Source of the DNA: Bradyrhizobium sp. AZCC 2262
GTDB taxonomy: Bacteria; Pseudomonadota; Alphaproteobacteria; Rhizobiales; Xanthobacteraceae
Length of the DNA stretch: 64,000 bases
Direction of reading: 5' to 3'
NCBI RefSeq assembly: GCF_036924535.1
Contig: NZ_JAZHRT010000001.1
Location: 3,720,001-3,784,000 of the forward strand
Shown: positions 44,792 through 52,182 of the stretch, in pieces
How positions within the stretch are numbered: the first letter of the stretch is position 1
Layout of the letters: every line of letters starts with the position of its first letter
Notes under the pieces: generated by a model
The model's database searches: none
What the model saw: only the letters and a program-made list of their open reading frames with translations
Told to the model about the DNA's origin: nothing
Position numbers and translations under genes: made by a program

Positions 44792-45730
44792 CTACCCCGC
44801 CCGCGCCGCGCGGCGCAGCGATTGCGGTGGCTGGCCGAAGGCGCGGATGAAGGCGCGGCGCATCCGCTCCGGGTCGCGAAAACCGGTGGTCTGCGCGACA
44901 CGCTCGATCGCCTCGCTGGAGGACTGCACGCGCTGCCGCGCCACCTCGATGCGCAACCGCTCCACTGCCTTTGACGGCGTGGTGCCGGTCTCCGCCATGA
45001 AGGCGCGGGTAAAGTGCCGCGAGCTCATGCCGGCCTGCTCGGCAAGGTCCTCGACGGTACGCGGCGCGTCGAGATGCTCGCGGGCCCAGGCCAATAGAGG
45101 TCCGAACCGGCCGTTCGGCGCCTTCAATTCCAGCAGTGAAGAGAATTGCGACTGGCCGCCGCTGCGGCGATGATAGAGCACCAGTTGCTTGGCAGCCTTC
45201 TGCGCGATCTCGTCGCCATAGTCTTCCGCGATCATCGCCAGCGACAGGTCGATGCCGGCCGATATCCCGGCCGAAGTCCAGACGTCGCCGTCGCGCACGA
45301 AGATGCGATCGGGCTCAAGCTTCACCTGCGGATAGGCCTTGAGAAAATGCCGCGTGCGCTGCCAATGCGTGGTGGCGCGGCGGCCATCGAGCAGGCCGGC
45401 CTCGGCGAGGATATAGGCGCCGGAGCAGACGCTGGCGATGCGGACGCCACGTTTGGCGAGCGCGCGCACGAAGCCGAGCGTTTTCTCGCAGGTTGCCGCC
45501 TGCCGCACGCCCTCACCGCCCGCCACGATCAGCGTGGTGATCGCGCCCGACGGCTTTAGCCCGCGTGCGAGCATCTCGACACCAGAGGAAGAGCGCACCG
45601 GTCCCGGCGTCACCGCCACAACCCTTATCGAAGGTGCGTTTTCGGCGAAGCGCGCCCCTATCTCGAACACCGAAATCGGGCCGGCGGCGTCGAGCAACTG
45701 GAAATCCGGAAACACGAGAACGCCGATCAT
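44792..45730 (-). CDS. GlxA-type AraC-family regulator with DJ-1/PfpI domain
   Basis: Transcription factor of 312 residues from ATG 45730 (AGGA just upstream). An N-terminal class I glutamine amidotransferase-like (DJ-1/PfpI) domain (1-180; SVCSGAYILAEAGLL with the nucleophile-position Cys, THWQRTRHF) is fused to a C-terminal AraC double helix-turn-helix (about 215-310; VEDLAEQAGMSSRHFTRAF, IERVAQTTGFRDPERMRRAF). It is divergent from a DJ-1-family isonitrile hydratase-like gene, and an inverted repeat lies in the shared promoter region. It probably activates that gene. Confidence 0.9.
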   Translation of the reverse strand: MIGVLVFPDFQLLDAAGPISVFEIGARFAENAPSIRVVAVTPGPVRSSSGVEMLARGLKPSGAITTLIVAGGEGVRQAATCEKTLGFVRALAKRGVRIASVCSGAYILAEAGLLDGRRATTHWQRTRHFLKAYPQVKLEPDRIFVRDGDVWTSAGISAGIDLSLAMIAEDYGDEIAQKAAKQLVLYHRRSGGQSQFSSLLELKAPNGRFGPLLAWAREHLDAPRTVEDLAEQAGMSSRHFTRAFMAETGTTPSKAVERLRIEVARQRVQSSSEAIERVAQTTGFRDPERMRRAFIRAFGQPPQSLRRAARAG

Positions 45731-45752
45731 GATTCCTGCGCTTTCTGGCTTT

Positions 45753-45787
45753 TGTCCGAAAATGAGGGAAATATGCCGTTTCGGACA
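45753..45787. promoter_or_regulatory. Inverted repeat TGTCCGAAA-N17-TTTCGGACA in the glxA-type/isonitrile hydratase divergent promoter
   Basis: Perfect nine-base arms at 45753-45761 and 45779-45787 lie between the two divergent starts (45730 and 45842). Arm centres are 26 bases apart, close to the two or three helix turns bridged by AraC-type dimers. Candidate operator for the GlxA-type regulator. Confidence 0.7.
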
Positions 45788-45841
45788 CAAAGCGACCATG
45801 TCAGGATGCCTCCCGTCAAGCCAAATTTTCCGGAGGTCACG

Positions 45842-46552
45842 ATGTCCGCACCGTCTCCCACGCCTACGCCGCTGCAGATCGGTCTGGTGCTGTTCCCACG
45901 CGTCACCCAGCTCGACTTCACCGGTCCGTTGCAGGTGTTCTCCAGTCTGCCCGGCGCACAAGTTCATCTGGTCTGGAAGCGGATCGAACCGGTCACGAGC
46001 GATTCCGTGCTGATGCTGACGCCGACCACGACGTTTGCGGATTGCCCGCAGCTCGACGTCATCTGCGTGCCCGGCGGGTTCGGCACCGACGACATGATCA
46101 ACGACGAGGAGATGCTGGCCTTCCTGCGCAAGCAGGCGCCAGGCGCAAAATACGTCACCTCGGTCTGCACGGGTTCACTGGTGCTCGGCGCCGCCGGCCT
46201 GCTCAAAGGCTATCGCGCGGCGACGCATTGGACGGCGATGGACTTTCTCAAAGCCTTCGGCGCAATCCCGACCAAGACGCGCGTCTGCGTCGACGGCAAC
46301 CGCGTCACCGGCGGCGGCGTCACCGCGGGCATCGATTTCGCGCTGACGCTGGTCTCGTTGCTGCACGACCAGCGGACCGCGGAAGCGATCCAGCTTCGGC
46401 TCGAATACAATCCGGCGCCGCCCTTCAATTCCGGCTCGCCCGAGACCGCGCCGCCGGAAGTCCTGGCCTTCATGAAAGACCGGATTGCGCCGGCGCAGAT
46501 CCGCCGCGGCGAGATGATCGACCGCGCCGCCGCACGGCTGACGGAGGCCTGA
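45842..46552 (+). CDS. DJ-1/PfpI-family protein, isonitrile hydratase-like
   Basis: Cytosolic enzyme of 236 residues from ATG 45842 with GGAGG upstream. The DJ-1 fold is clear: LQIGLVLFPRVTQLDFTGPL with Asp25, VPGGFG near 78, and the elbow SVCTGSLVLGAAGLL with Cys109 and Thr110, then ATHWTAMDFL. The 84-residue spacing Asp25-Cys109 and the Cys-Thr pair match what I recall for the catalytic residues of Pseudomonas InhA (isonitrile to N-substituted formamide). Divergent regulator of the same superfamily next door. Confidence 0.85.
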   Translation: MSAPSPTPTPLQIGLVLFPRVTQLDFTGPLQVFSSLPGAQVHLVWKRIEPVTSDSVLMLTPTTTFADCPQLDVICVPGGFGTDDMINDEEMLAFLRKQAPGAKYVTSVCTGSLVLGAAGLLKGYRAATHWTAMDFLKAFGAIPTKTRVCVDGNRVTGGGVTAGIDFALTLVSLLHDQRTAEAIQLRLEYNPAPPFNSGSPETAPPEVLAFMKDRIAPAQIRRGEMIDRAAARLTEA

Positions 46553-46606
46553 CTGAGTGCGTGGCCCCGCCGGTCGGCTTGAGATGCTCGAAGGACTATC
46601 GTTGAA

Positions 46607-47212
46607 ATGATGCTCGTTGGGGTAAATCGCTCGCCATTCACGCGTCGCGTGGCCATCACGCTCAAGGTCTATGGGATGCCATACGAGCAGCTCCCACTTT
46701 CCGGCTTCAATGATCGAGCCGAAGTGCGGGTCTCCAATCCGCTGGGTCGTATCCCGGCGCTGATGCTCGACAACGGCGAAGTACTGGTCGATAGCGGCGC
46801 GATCATCGACCACCTGGATGAGGCATTCGGTCGCGACCGCGCACTAACGCCGCCCGCGGGACCAGACCGACGGGCCGTGATGAAGGTTGCGGCGATCATG
46901 ATGGGAGCGTGCGACAAAGGGCTTCAGGCAGCCTATGAGCGCAACCACCATCCGCCGGAGAAGCTTCATCAGCCCTGGATCGACGACTGCATGGCGCAGG
47001 TAACGAACGCCCTGACGGCAGTCGATGCGATGATCGTGTCGGACAGGCCTTATTTGCTCCTCGGCCGCCTGACTCAAGCGGACGTAACGGCATTTGTAGC
47101 CGAACGGCTCGCGCGTGGGCTGGGAATCGATACAACCAAAGAAATGCCTCGCCTGAGCGCTTTGACGAAACAGCTTGCCAACGAACCGGCTTTTCGATTG
47201 ACCCAGCCCTGA
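46607..47212 (+). CDS. Glutathione S-transferase family protein
   Basis: 201 residues. Thioredoxin-like N-domain with MLVGVNRSPFTRRVAITLKVYG (Ser at the position used for thiol activation), NPLGRIPALMLDNGEVLVDSGAIIDHL (Pro and Ser-Asp contacts for glutathione), and an all-helical C-domain ending in RLTQADVTAFVAERL. Substrate unknown. It follows the isonitrile hydratase-like gene by 54 bases and may share its transcript. Confidence 0.9.
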   Translation: MMLVGVNRSPFTRRVAITLKVYGMPYEQLPLSGFNDRAEVRVSNPLGRIPALMLDNGEVLVDSGAIIDHLDEAFGRDRALTPPAGPDRRAVMKVAAIMMGACDKGLQAAYERNHHPPEKLHQPWIDDCMAQVTNALTAVDAMIVSDRPYLLLGRLTQADVTAFVAERLARGLGIDTTKEMPRLSALTKQLANEPAFRLTQP

Positions 47213-47801
47213 TGCCTGGATCGGTGAGCGCCTCCATAAGGCGACCGCGCGGCAATGCCGATGTGTGCCAGCGACGGCCCAGGAAGACGGCAAAAGAAGA
47301 CGGCCCAAGAAAAAGGCCGCCTGGTTTCCCAGACGACCTTTCCTGTCTCACGACAGCACCACATTGACGGGCGATTTCAGAACCTCTGCACCGGGGGCCT
47401 ATCTCCCAGCCGTATCCTGATCGGGTGCCGCTGCTCGTCGGGGCAGTCGCGAACTGGAGCCCGACACCGACGCGATGGTTTCCCATCTCCGTAAGATGTC
47501 CCCATTGAGCCCCAAGCCCGCGAAGAGGACAAGACGGCCGCGACGGTTGTACCCACTGATCCCGCTATCCACAGGCGAGGCAGTGCAAACACGGAACGCA
47601 TCGGCAGCGCAGGTAGTGTCTCTGCGCCAGAAGGCAACTCGTCAGCGCCGGGACGGCATTGCCAGCGACGTCTATCGCGCGATTTGTGATATGGTGCACA
47701 TGAACAAGACGTTCCCAGATGATCCGCAGCTGCTGCGGCCCGCTGGAAGAAAGGCTGGAGCGGTAAGCTTCGCAAGAGAGGCAGGCAAGAAGGATAGTCG
47801 T
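47213..47801. other. 589-bp stretch without a secure gene
   Basis: An open frame from ATG 47475 runs into the KOW gene but its N-terminal 110 codons look non-coding (mixed third-position use, no ribosome binding site). On the minus strand a hairpin with a T run at 47312-47341 lacks any upstream coding frame; a small RNA is possible. Confidence 0.5.
47305..47341 (-). terminator. Orphan minus-strand Rho-independent terminator
   Basis: Read on the minus strand, a 13-position stem with two mismatches (47341-47329 pairing with 47324-47312, loop GAAA) is followed by TTTTTCTT. No minus-strand gene precedes it; the nearest upstream bases (about 47345-47480) may be a non-coding transcript. Confidence 0.6.
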
Positions 47802-47993
47802 ATGAGAAAGCATCATCAGGGACTCGAAGGCCGCATCGTACAGGTCATCGATGGTCCGTTTACTGGTTTTCGGGGCGAAGTGAAGGAAGTAGACGAACAG
47901 ACCGTCAAAGTGGCCGTTCAGACATACGGCCGCGCTACCCCAGTGGACTTGGCACTTAGGCAGATCGAATTGGTGCCAGAAAATTCAAACTGA
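47802..47993 (+). CDS. Small KOW-motif protein
   Basis: 63 residues from ATG 47802, which has AAGGA seven bases upstream; in-frame ATGs at 47475 and 47700 would extend the protein but the added sequence looks unlike a gene. Almost the whole protein is one KOW fold: GRIVQVIDGPFTGFRGEVKE (20-residue core) and VAVQTYGRATPVDLALRQIELV, as in the C-terminal domain of NusG and RfaH. The NGN domain is missing. It could bind ribosomal protein S10 or Rho as NusG does, but this is inference from the fold. Confidence 0.7.
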   Translation: MRKHHQGLEGRIVQVIDGPFTGFRGEVKEVDEQTVKVAVQTYGRATPVDLALRQIELVPENSN

Positions 47994-48028
47994 GACACTT
48001 CGAACTGAGACACTACCGCATCGCAGCA

Positions 48029-48730
48029 TCACGCTTCGGCGGGCGCGCGCTGGCTGGCCTGCGCCAGCTTCGCAAAGATAATGCCGTGCACAATCAGATA
48101 CATCGGCACCAGCACGGTCGGAATCAGCGACCAAGGCAGCGCCTGCACCGCCTCGGAGCCTTGTCCGGCGTGAATGATCTGCAGCGGGGAGCCATTCGCG
48201 GAGATAATTCCGAATGCAAGCGCGGCCACCAGATCGAGCATGCCGAATGCATTCCAGGCCCAGACCAGCGGCCTGCTTTGCCCACGCAGCGCAAGCCAGG
48301 CCACGGGTAAGGCCAGCACGCCGGTTATGACATCGCCCCAGCCCGCCGAGGTCGGGAACGGTCCGGCAAGCCGGCCTTCGGCCGCGAGGAGAAGAAAAAA
48401 TCCTCCCGCCACGCGCCAGACGTTCAGACCGATCAGGAAGGGCATCGGCATTCCGAGCAGCGAAGCGCGCACCGACGGCGAGACCGACGCCGCAACGGCG
48501 GTCGCAACCAGCGGAAATACGATCATCATGCCGATGGTTGGCGGCCCCACCGGATTTGTTCCGAGGAACAGGTTCGCGCTCGCGAGCGCGGCAGCCAGGC
48601 CCGTCCACAGACCGGCGCCGACCGAAAGCGCGAGACGTTGCGATGTGCTGATCGGCATCGCGCCGGTGAGCGCATTGACGCTGACCATGATCGCGGCAGC
48701 GAGAACCATGGTTCCGATGAAGTCCAGCAT
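48029..48730 (-). CDS. Polytopic membrane protein, unknown function, MarR-linked
   Basis: 233 residues, about seven hydrophobic helices, ending in a short basic tail. No family was recognised with confidence. AAGGAG precedes the ATG. A palindrome of the form GTGTA-NN-TACAC lies 16 bases upstream of the start and recurs in front of the marR gene behind it, so the protein is probably under MarR control, perhaps as an efflux or stress-response component. Confidence 0.8.
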   Translation of the reverse strand: MLDFIGTMVLAAAIMVSVNALTGAMPISTSQRLALSVGAGLWTGLAAALASANLFLGTNPVGPPTIGMMIVFPLVATAVAASVSPSVRASLLGMPMPFLIGLNVWRVAGGFFLLLAAEGRLAGPFPTSAGWGDVITGVLALPVAWLALRGQSRPLVWAWNAFGMLDLVAALAFGIISANGSPLQIIHAGQGSEAVQALPWSLIPTVLVPMYLIVHGIIFAKLAQASQRAPAEA

Positions 48731-48745
48731 GACATATCTCCTTAT

Positions 48746-48757
48746 GTGTAGTTACAC
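48746..48757. promoter_or_regulatory. Candidate MarR operator 1 (membrane protein gene)
   Basis: Perfect palindrome GTGTAGTTACAC. On the minus strand the wider site reads GGTGTAACTACACATA and matches operator 2 at all 13 positions outside the two central and one flanking base. Confidence 0.8.
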
Positions 48758-48799
48758 CTATTGAGATCAGCGAAATGTCGACCAGCCGTCCGGTTCGTC

Positions 48800-49240
48800 T
48801 CACCCCAGATTCCGGGAACCCAAAAGCTTCAATGCGGCCTGGCCGTCGGCGCCGAGCAGCTTGCCGATATGCGCCTGAGCCTTCGACCAGTAGAGAAATC
48901 CGCGGCGAACGAGGCCGCGTCCCTGCGCGGTAATGGTGATTATGCGCGCGCGCGGATCCTCGCCGGCGCTGATCGAAACCCAGTTCTTGCCTTCCAGCAG
49001 GGTCAGGTTGCGGCTCAGCGTGGTGCGCTCCATCCCAAGCAGGCCCGCGAGTTTGCCGATCGGCATTTCACCGCGGAGCATCAATTGCGACAGGATGGTG
49101 AACTGCGTGACGCGGACGCCAGAACCCTGCATGTAGGAATCGTAGAGTCGGGTGATCTTCCGCGCGGCCTGTCGCGACGCAAGGCAGAAGCAGCCGGCTG
49201 CTTCCATGTAATCGGTATCGCGATCGGACGGTTGTTTCAT
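48800..49240 (-). CDS. MarR-family transcriptional regulator
   Basis: Winged-helix dimeric repressor, 146 residues. The recognition part is MPIGKLAGLLGMERTTLSRNLTLL (about 75-98, split here by function: helix-turn-helix then recognition helix), followed by the wing EDPRARIITITAQGRGL. Two Cys residues near the N-terminus (GCFCLAS) might sense oxidants or electrophiles. A palindrome sits eight bases upstream of the ATG, where it would block the ribosome or promoter, fitting autorepression. Confidence 0.92.
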   Translation of the reverse strand: MKQPSDRDTDYMEAAGCFCLASRQAARKITRLYDSYMQGSGVRVTQFTILSQLMLRGEMPIGKLAGLLGMERTTLSRNLTLLEGKNWVSISAGEDPRARIITITAQGRGLVRRGFLYWSKAQAHIGKLLGADGQAALKLLGSRNLG

Positions 49241-49247
49241 ACGATAA

Positions 49248-49259
49248 GTGTATATACAC
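49248..49259. promoter_or_regulatory. Candidate MarR operator 2 (marR autoregulation)
   Basis: Perfect palindrome GTGTATATACAC directly upstream of marR. On the minus strand the site extends to GGTGTATATACACTTA, the same pattern as operator 1. Confidence 0.8.
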
Positions 49260-49313
49260 CCATGATGCCCGGCAAGATGCCTGCAGCGAAAGCGGAGTAA
49301 ACTTATCGGGGGT

Positions 49314-49724
49314 TCAGCTTCCCGGCGTCCAGGCCTGGTAATCGCCTGTCGCCTTGGGGCGGCGGCCGCTGGAAAGCGTCGAGCCGGAGGGACGGTAGGC
49401 CGCGGGCGTGCCGGTCATGTTGGGAACATGCGGCTTTTCCCATTCCCGCGGCGTGTAATTCTCTTCGGTCGGCGCGACATCGACGGTGTGATGCAGCCAG
49501 CCATGCCATGACGGCGGCACCCGGCTCGCCTCGGCATAGCCGTTATAGACCACCCAGCGCCGCTCGAAGCCCAGCGTCGGATCGATCTTGCGGCCCTTGG
49601 TGCGGTAGTAGTGGTTGCCCTGCTCGTCCTGGCCGACCAGTTCGCCGAATCGCCACGTCCACAATTGCGTGCCGAACGTCTGACCGTTCCACCAAGTGAA
49701 AAATTTCAGCAGAAACAGCTTCAT
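49314..49724 (-). CDS. NADH:ubiquinone oxidoreductase accessory subunit NDUFA12 (17.2 kDa)
   Basis: 136 residues, related to the mitochondrial complex I subunit NDUFA12/B17.2 found in alphaproteobacteria. The N-terminus FFTWWNGQTFGTQLWTWR, then GELVGQDEQGNHYYR and RRWVVYNG, with PPSWHGWLHHTVD in the middle, are family hallmarks. It binds the peripheral arm of complex I on the cytoplasmic side. It stands apart from the nuo operon, as usual in this group. Confidence 0.93.
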   Translation of the reverse strand: MKLFLLKFFTWWNGQTFGTQLWTWRFGELVGQDEQGNHYYRTKGRKIDPTLGFERRWVVYNGYAEASRVPPSWHGWLHHTVDVAPTEENYTPREWEKPHVPNMTGTPAAYRPSGSTLSSGRRPKATGDYQAWTPGS

Positions 49725-49992
49725 GAGGGCTCGGCCGGTTCGAGATGTCGTGTCGCTCTGATGCCACCGGCAGGGCCGATTGTCCAGACAAAGGCTGATA
49801 TTGCAGCCCTGCCGGACCGGTGTTTTGGAGGGCCTGATCGCGCCCGCGCCTCGACGCGGAATCGGCGCAATCCGTTCATTCCGGGTACAGTTCCGCTCTG
49901 ACAGGCTCGACTTGCGCGCAATCGATACGCGGGCTCGGGAACGTCCGCCCGCTGAACGGGTTAGGACTTATATCCCGCAAATGGAGCCGATA

Positions 49993-50631
49993 ATGATCAA
50001 TCTGAAGGTTTTGAGTACAGCGGCAGCGATCGCACTTATTTTGCCGACGGTCAGCGCCGTCCAGGCGCAGGACAGAGGCGGCGTGCCCGCCGGTGGCGGC
50101 GCTGCCAGGGCCGGCGGTGGCGGTGCAGCCATCGGCGGCGGTGGCGGCGGAGGCTTCAGGGCCGGCGGCGGTGGTGGAGGCGGAGGCTTTAGAGCCGGCG
50201 CCGCCAGCGCACCTTCAATGGGCGGCGCACCTGCCGGATTCCGGCCTGCCCCGACGGCGGGATTCCGCCCCACTCCCGGTACCGGCGGCGCACCCGTCGT
50301 GAGCGGCGGCGGCGTGGGGAATCGTTATGCGGGCGGTGGCTATGCCGGCCGCGGCTATTACGGCGGCGGCTATCGCCATTACCACCGCGGCGGCGGCTTC
50401 TGGCCGGGCGTCGCGGTCGGAGTCGGCGTCGGGTCGACCTACGGCTATTACGACAACAGCCCATACTACGATGACTCGTATGGATATTATGACGACAGCG
50501 CCGTCGCCGCAGCGCCCCCGAGCGACGATGAGGCCGTGGCGTACTGCACGCAGAGATACAGGTCCTACGATCCGGCGTCGGGAACCTATCTCGGCAATGA
50601 CGGCCAACGGCATCCCTGCCCGGCGCAATAA
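49993..50631 (+). CDS. BA14K-like exported protein, glycine-rich
   Basis: 212 residues from ATG 49993, preceded by GGAG; ATG 49981 is possible. A signal peptide (to VQAQ) is followed by a long Gly/Ala/Arg-rich segment (about 25-130), a hydrophobic GGGFWPGVAVGVGVG stretch near 140, Tyr/Asp repeats, and a C-terminal BA14K domain (EAVAYCTQRYRSYDPASGTY, then GNDGQRHPC). BA14K is the Brucella immunoreactive protein with lectin-like activity; such proteins are multi-copy in Bradyrhizobium. A terminator follows. Confidence 0.9.
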   Translation: MINLKVLSTAAAIALILPTVSAVQAQDRGGVPAGGGAARAGGGGAAIGGGGGGGFRAGGGGGGGGFRAGAASAPSMGGAPAGFRPAPTAGFRPTPGTGGAPVVSGGGVGNRYAGGGYAGRGYYGGGYRHYHRGGGFWPGVAVGVGVGSTYGYYDNSPYYDDSYGYYDDSAVAAAPPSDDEAVAYCTQRYRSYDPASGTYLGNDGQRHPCPAQ

Positions 50632-50650
50632 GACGATAGCGTAAGTTCGG

Positions 50651-50681
50651 AGGGCGGCGCATTCCGGTGCGTCGCCCTTTT
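50651..50681 (+). terminator. Rho-independent terminator after the BA14K gene
   Basis: An 11-bp stem with one G-T wobble (AGGGCGGCGCA at 50651-50661 with TGCGTCGCCCT at 50668-50678), then TTTT. Confidence 0.85.
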
Positions 50682-50690
50682 CGTTGCAGA

Positions 50691-51653
50691 TCAGGCGCGC
50701 AGCGCCACGGCAACGCCGCCGAGCGTGAACACCAGCGCCGCGAACTCGCGCAGGCCGAGCGGCTCATGCAACAGCGCCCCCGCCGCAAGCACCCCGATGA
50801 CCGAAACCAGCAAGGTTCCAATCGAGGCCGTCGCCGCCGGCAGCCGCTCGAGTGCGGCAAACCAGCACACGTGGCAAAGGCTGAACTGAATGAGCGTCAT
50901 ATAAAGCAGCGACAGCCAGCCGACATATGACAACGCGGCCAGTTGCGGCTGCTCGACCGCAAGCCCAACGATCGCAATCGGCAGGCAGCCGAGCCCGATC
51001 TGCCAGGCAGCCAGCGACAGCGGCGGCATCGCCAGCGGGAAATGCTTGGTCAGCACGGTGCCGAGGCCGACACACACTGCGCCAGCCAGCGCGCATGCGA
51101 TGCCCGGCAATTTTTCGACGCTGGCCTCAATGCCATTGCCGCCGATCAGCACAGCGAGGCCGGCGAGCGCAACCGTCAGCGCGACGCCACGTAGCGGCGA
51201 GAGCCGTTCGCCCAGGATCGGCCAAGCCAGAAACGCCACCCAGACCGGGATCGATATCCCGAGCACCGCCGCCTCGCTGGCATCGAGCCACAACAGCGCC
51301 AGCCCCATGAACGCGATCCAGCCACCGATCGTCAGCATCGAGACCAGCAGCAACCGCAGCCGCATCGGCCGCGGCACGCTCATTTTTTGCCGCCGCGCGA
51401 GCGCAAACAGCGCCAGCGCCGCAGCGCCGGCAATGCCGCACAGGCCGCGCGAGGACAATGGCGGCCACTCCGTCAGCAAATTTTTCATGATCGGGAAATT
51501 GAGGCCCCACCCGACCGATGCAATGGCAAGCAGGACGAGCCCGAGCGGCGACAGCCGCCCCGCGCGATTGATCGGGGGCATGGCGGGCTTGGATCCGGAA
51601 CCGGAAGTATATTTGTTCTCGTTCTGCACAGCGAAACGCAATTGCCTCAACAA
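50691..51653 (-). CDS. EamA/DMT-family transporter
   Basis: Inner-membrane exporter of about ten helices; 320 residues from the first ATG, 296 from ATG 51581, which begins just before the first helix and may be the true start. EamA repeats start with LAIASVGWGLNFPIMKNLL and with the second-half WFAALERLPAATASIGTL. The same pattern (ASVGWGFNWPVTKYLL-like, WFAALARLPASVAAIGTM) occurs in the gene at the right end of the window, so the two are close paralogues. Substrate unknown. Confidence 0.9.
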   Translation of the reverse strand: MLRQLRFAVQNENKYTSGSGSKPAMPPINRAGRLSPLGLVLLAIASVGWGLNFPIMKNLLTEWPPLSSRGLCGIAGAAALALFALARRQKMSVPRPMRLRLLLVSMLTIGGWIAFMGLALLWLDASEAAVLGISIPVWVAFLAWPILGERLSPLRGVALTVALAGLAVLIGGNGIEASVEKLPGIACALAGAVCVGLGTVLTKHFPLAMPPLSLAAWQIGLGCLPIAIVGLAVEQPQLAALSYVGWLSLLYMTLIQFSLCHVCWFAALERLPAATASIGTLLVSVIGVLAAGALLHEPLGLREFAALVFTLGGVAVALRA

Positions 51654-51759
51654 CTTTTATGTGCACTCTATCATAAAGACGACCTGTCGGCGTTTCGACT
51701 TAATCGTCACATGGGATGTGCTGGTCATCTGGCCGCCACCCAAAGAAGAAGGAATCATC

Positions 51760-52167
51760 GTGCCGCGCGTTCTCGTGGTCGATGACGACCCGATGGTATG
51801 CGTTGCCATCGAGGTTTGTCTGATGCGCAAGGGTTTCGACGTCACCGTTGCCGACGGTGGTGAAGCGGGAATGCGCGCACTCGAAGCCTCCGATTTCGAC
51901 GTCATGCTGATCGACGTATTCATGCCGCATATGCGCGGCTTCGAATCGATTCGGATGTTTCACGAGCGCAGGCCGGACGTGCCGATCGTCGCGATGTCGG
52001 GCTACGCCTTCGCCAACACCGAGCGCGCACCGGATTTCCTGCGGATGACCATCGAACTCGGCGCGGCATGCTGCCTGCGCAAGCCCTTCACGCCGGACGC
52101 GCTGTTGACCTCGGTCAATCAATGCATCACCACACCGAAAACTACCGCGCGTCACTCGAAATCGTGA
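51760..52167 (+). CDS. Single-domain response regulator
   Basis: 135-residue receiver starting at GTG 51760 with AAGGA upstream. Acidic pocket VVDDDP (8-10), phospho-acceptor Asp52 in MLIDVFMP, Ser in VAMSGY and Lys in LRKPF. No output domain. The stop lies 15 bases before the hybrid kinase gene, so the pair is one operon and phosphotransfer partners. Confidence 0.92.
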   Translation: MPRVLVVDDDPMVCVAIEVCLMRKGFDVTVADGGEAGMRALEASDFDVMLIDVFMPHMRGFESIRMFHERRPDVPIVAMSGYAFANTERAPDFLRMTIELGAACCLRKPFTPDALLTSVNQCITTPKTTARHSKS

Positions 52168-52182
52168 AGTAAGCAGCTGGCA

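Noticed and set aside
47475..47801. N-terminal extension of the KOW protein
   Set aside because: No ribosome binding site at 47475 and sequence unlike coding DNA; AAGGA precedes the ATG at 47802.
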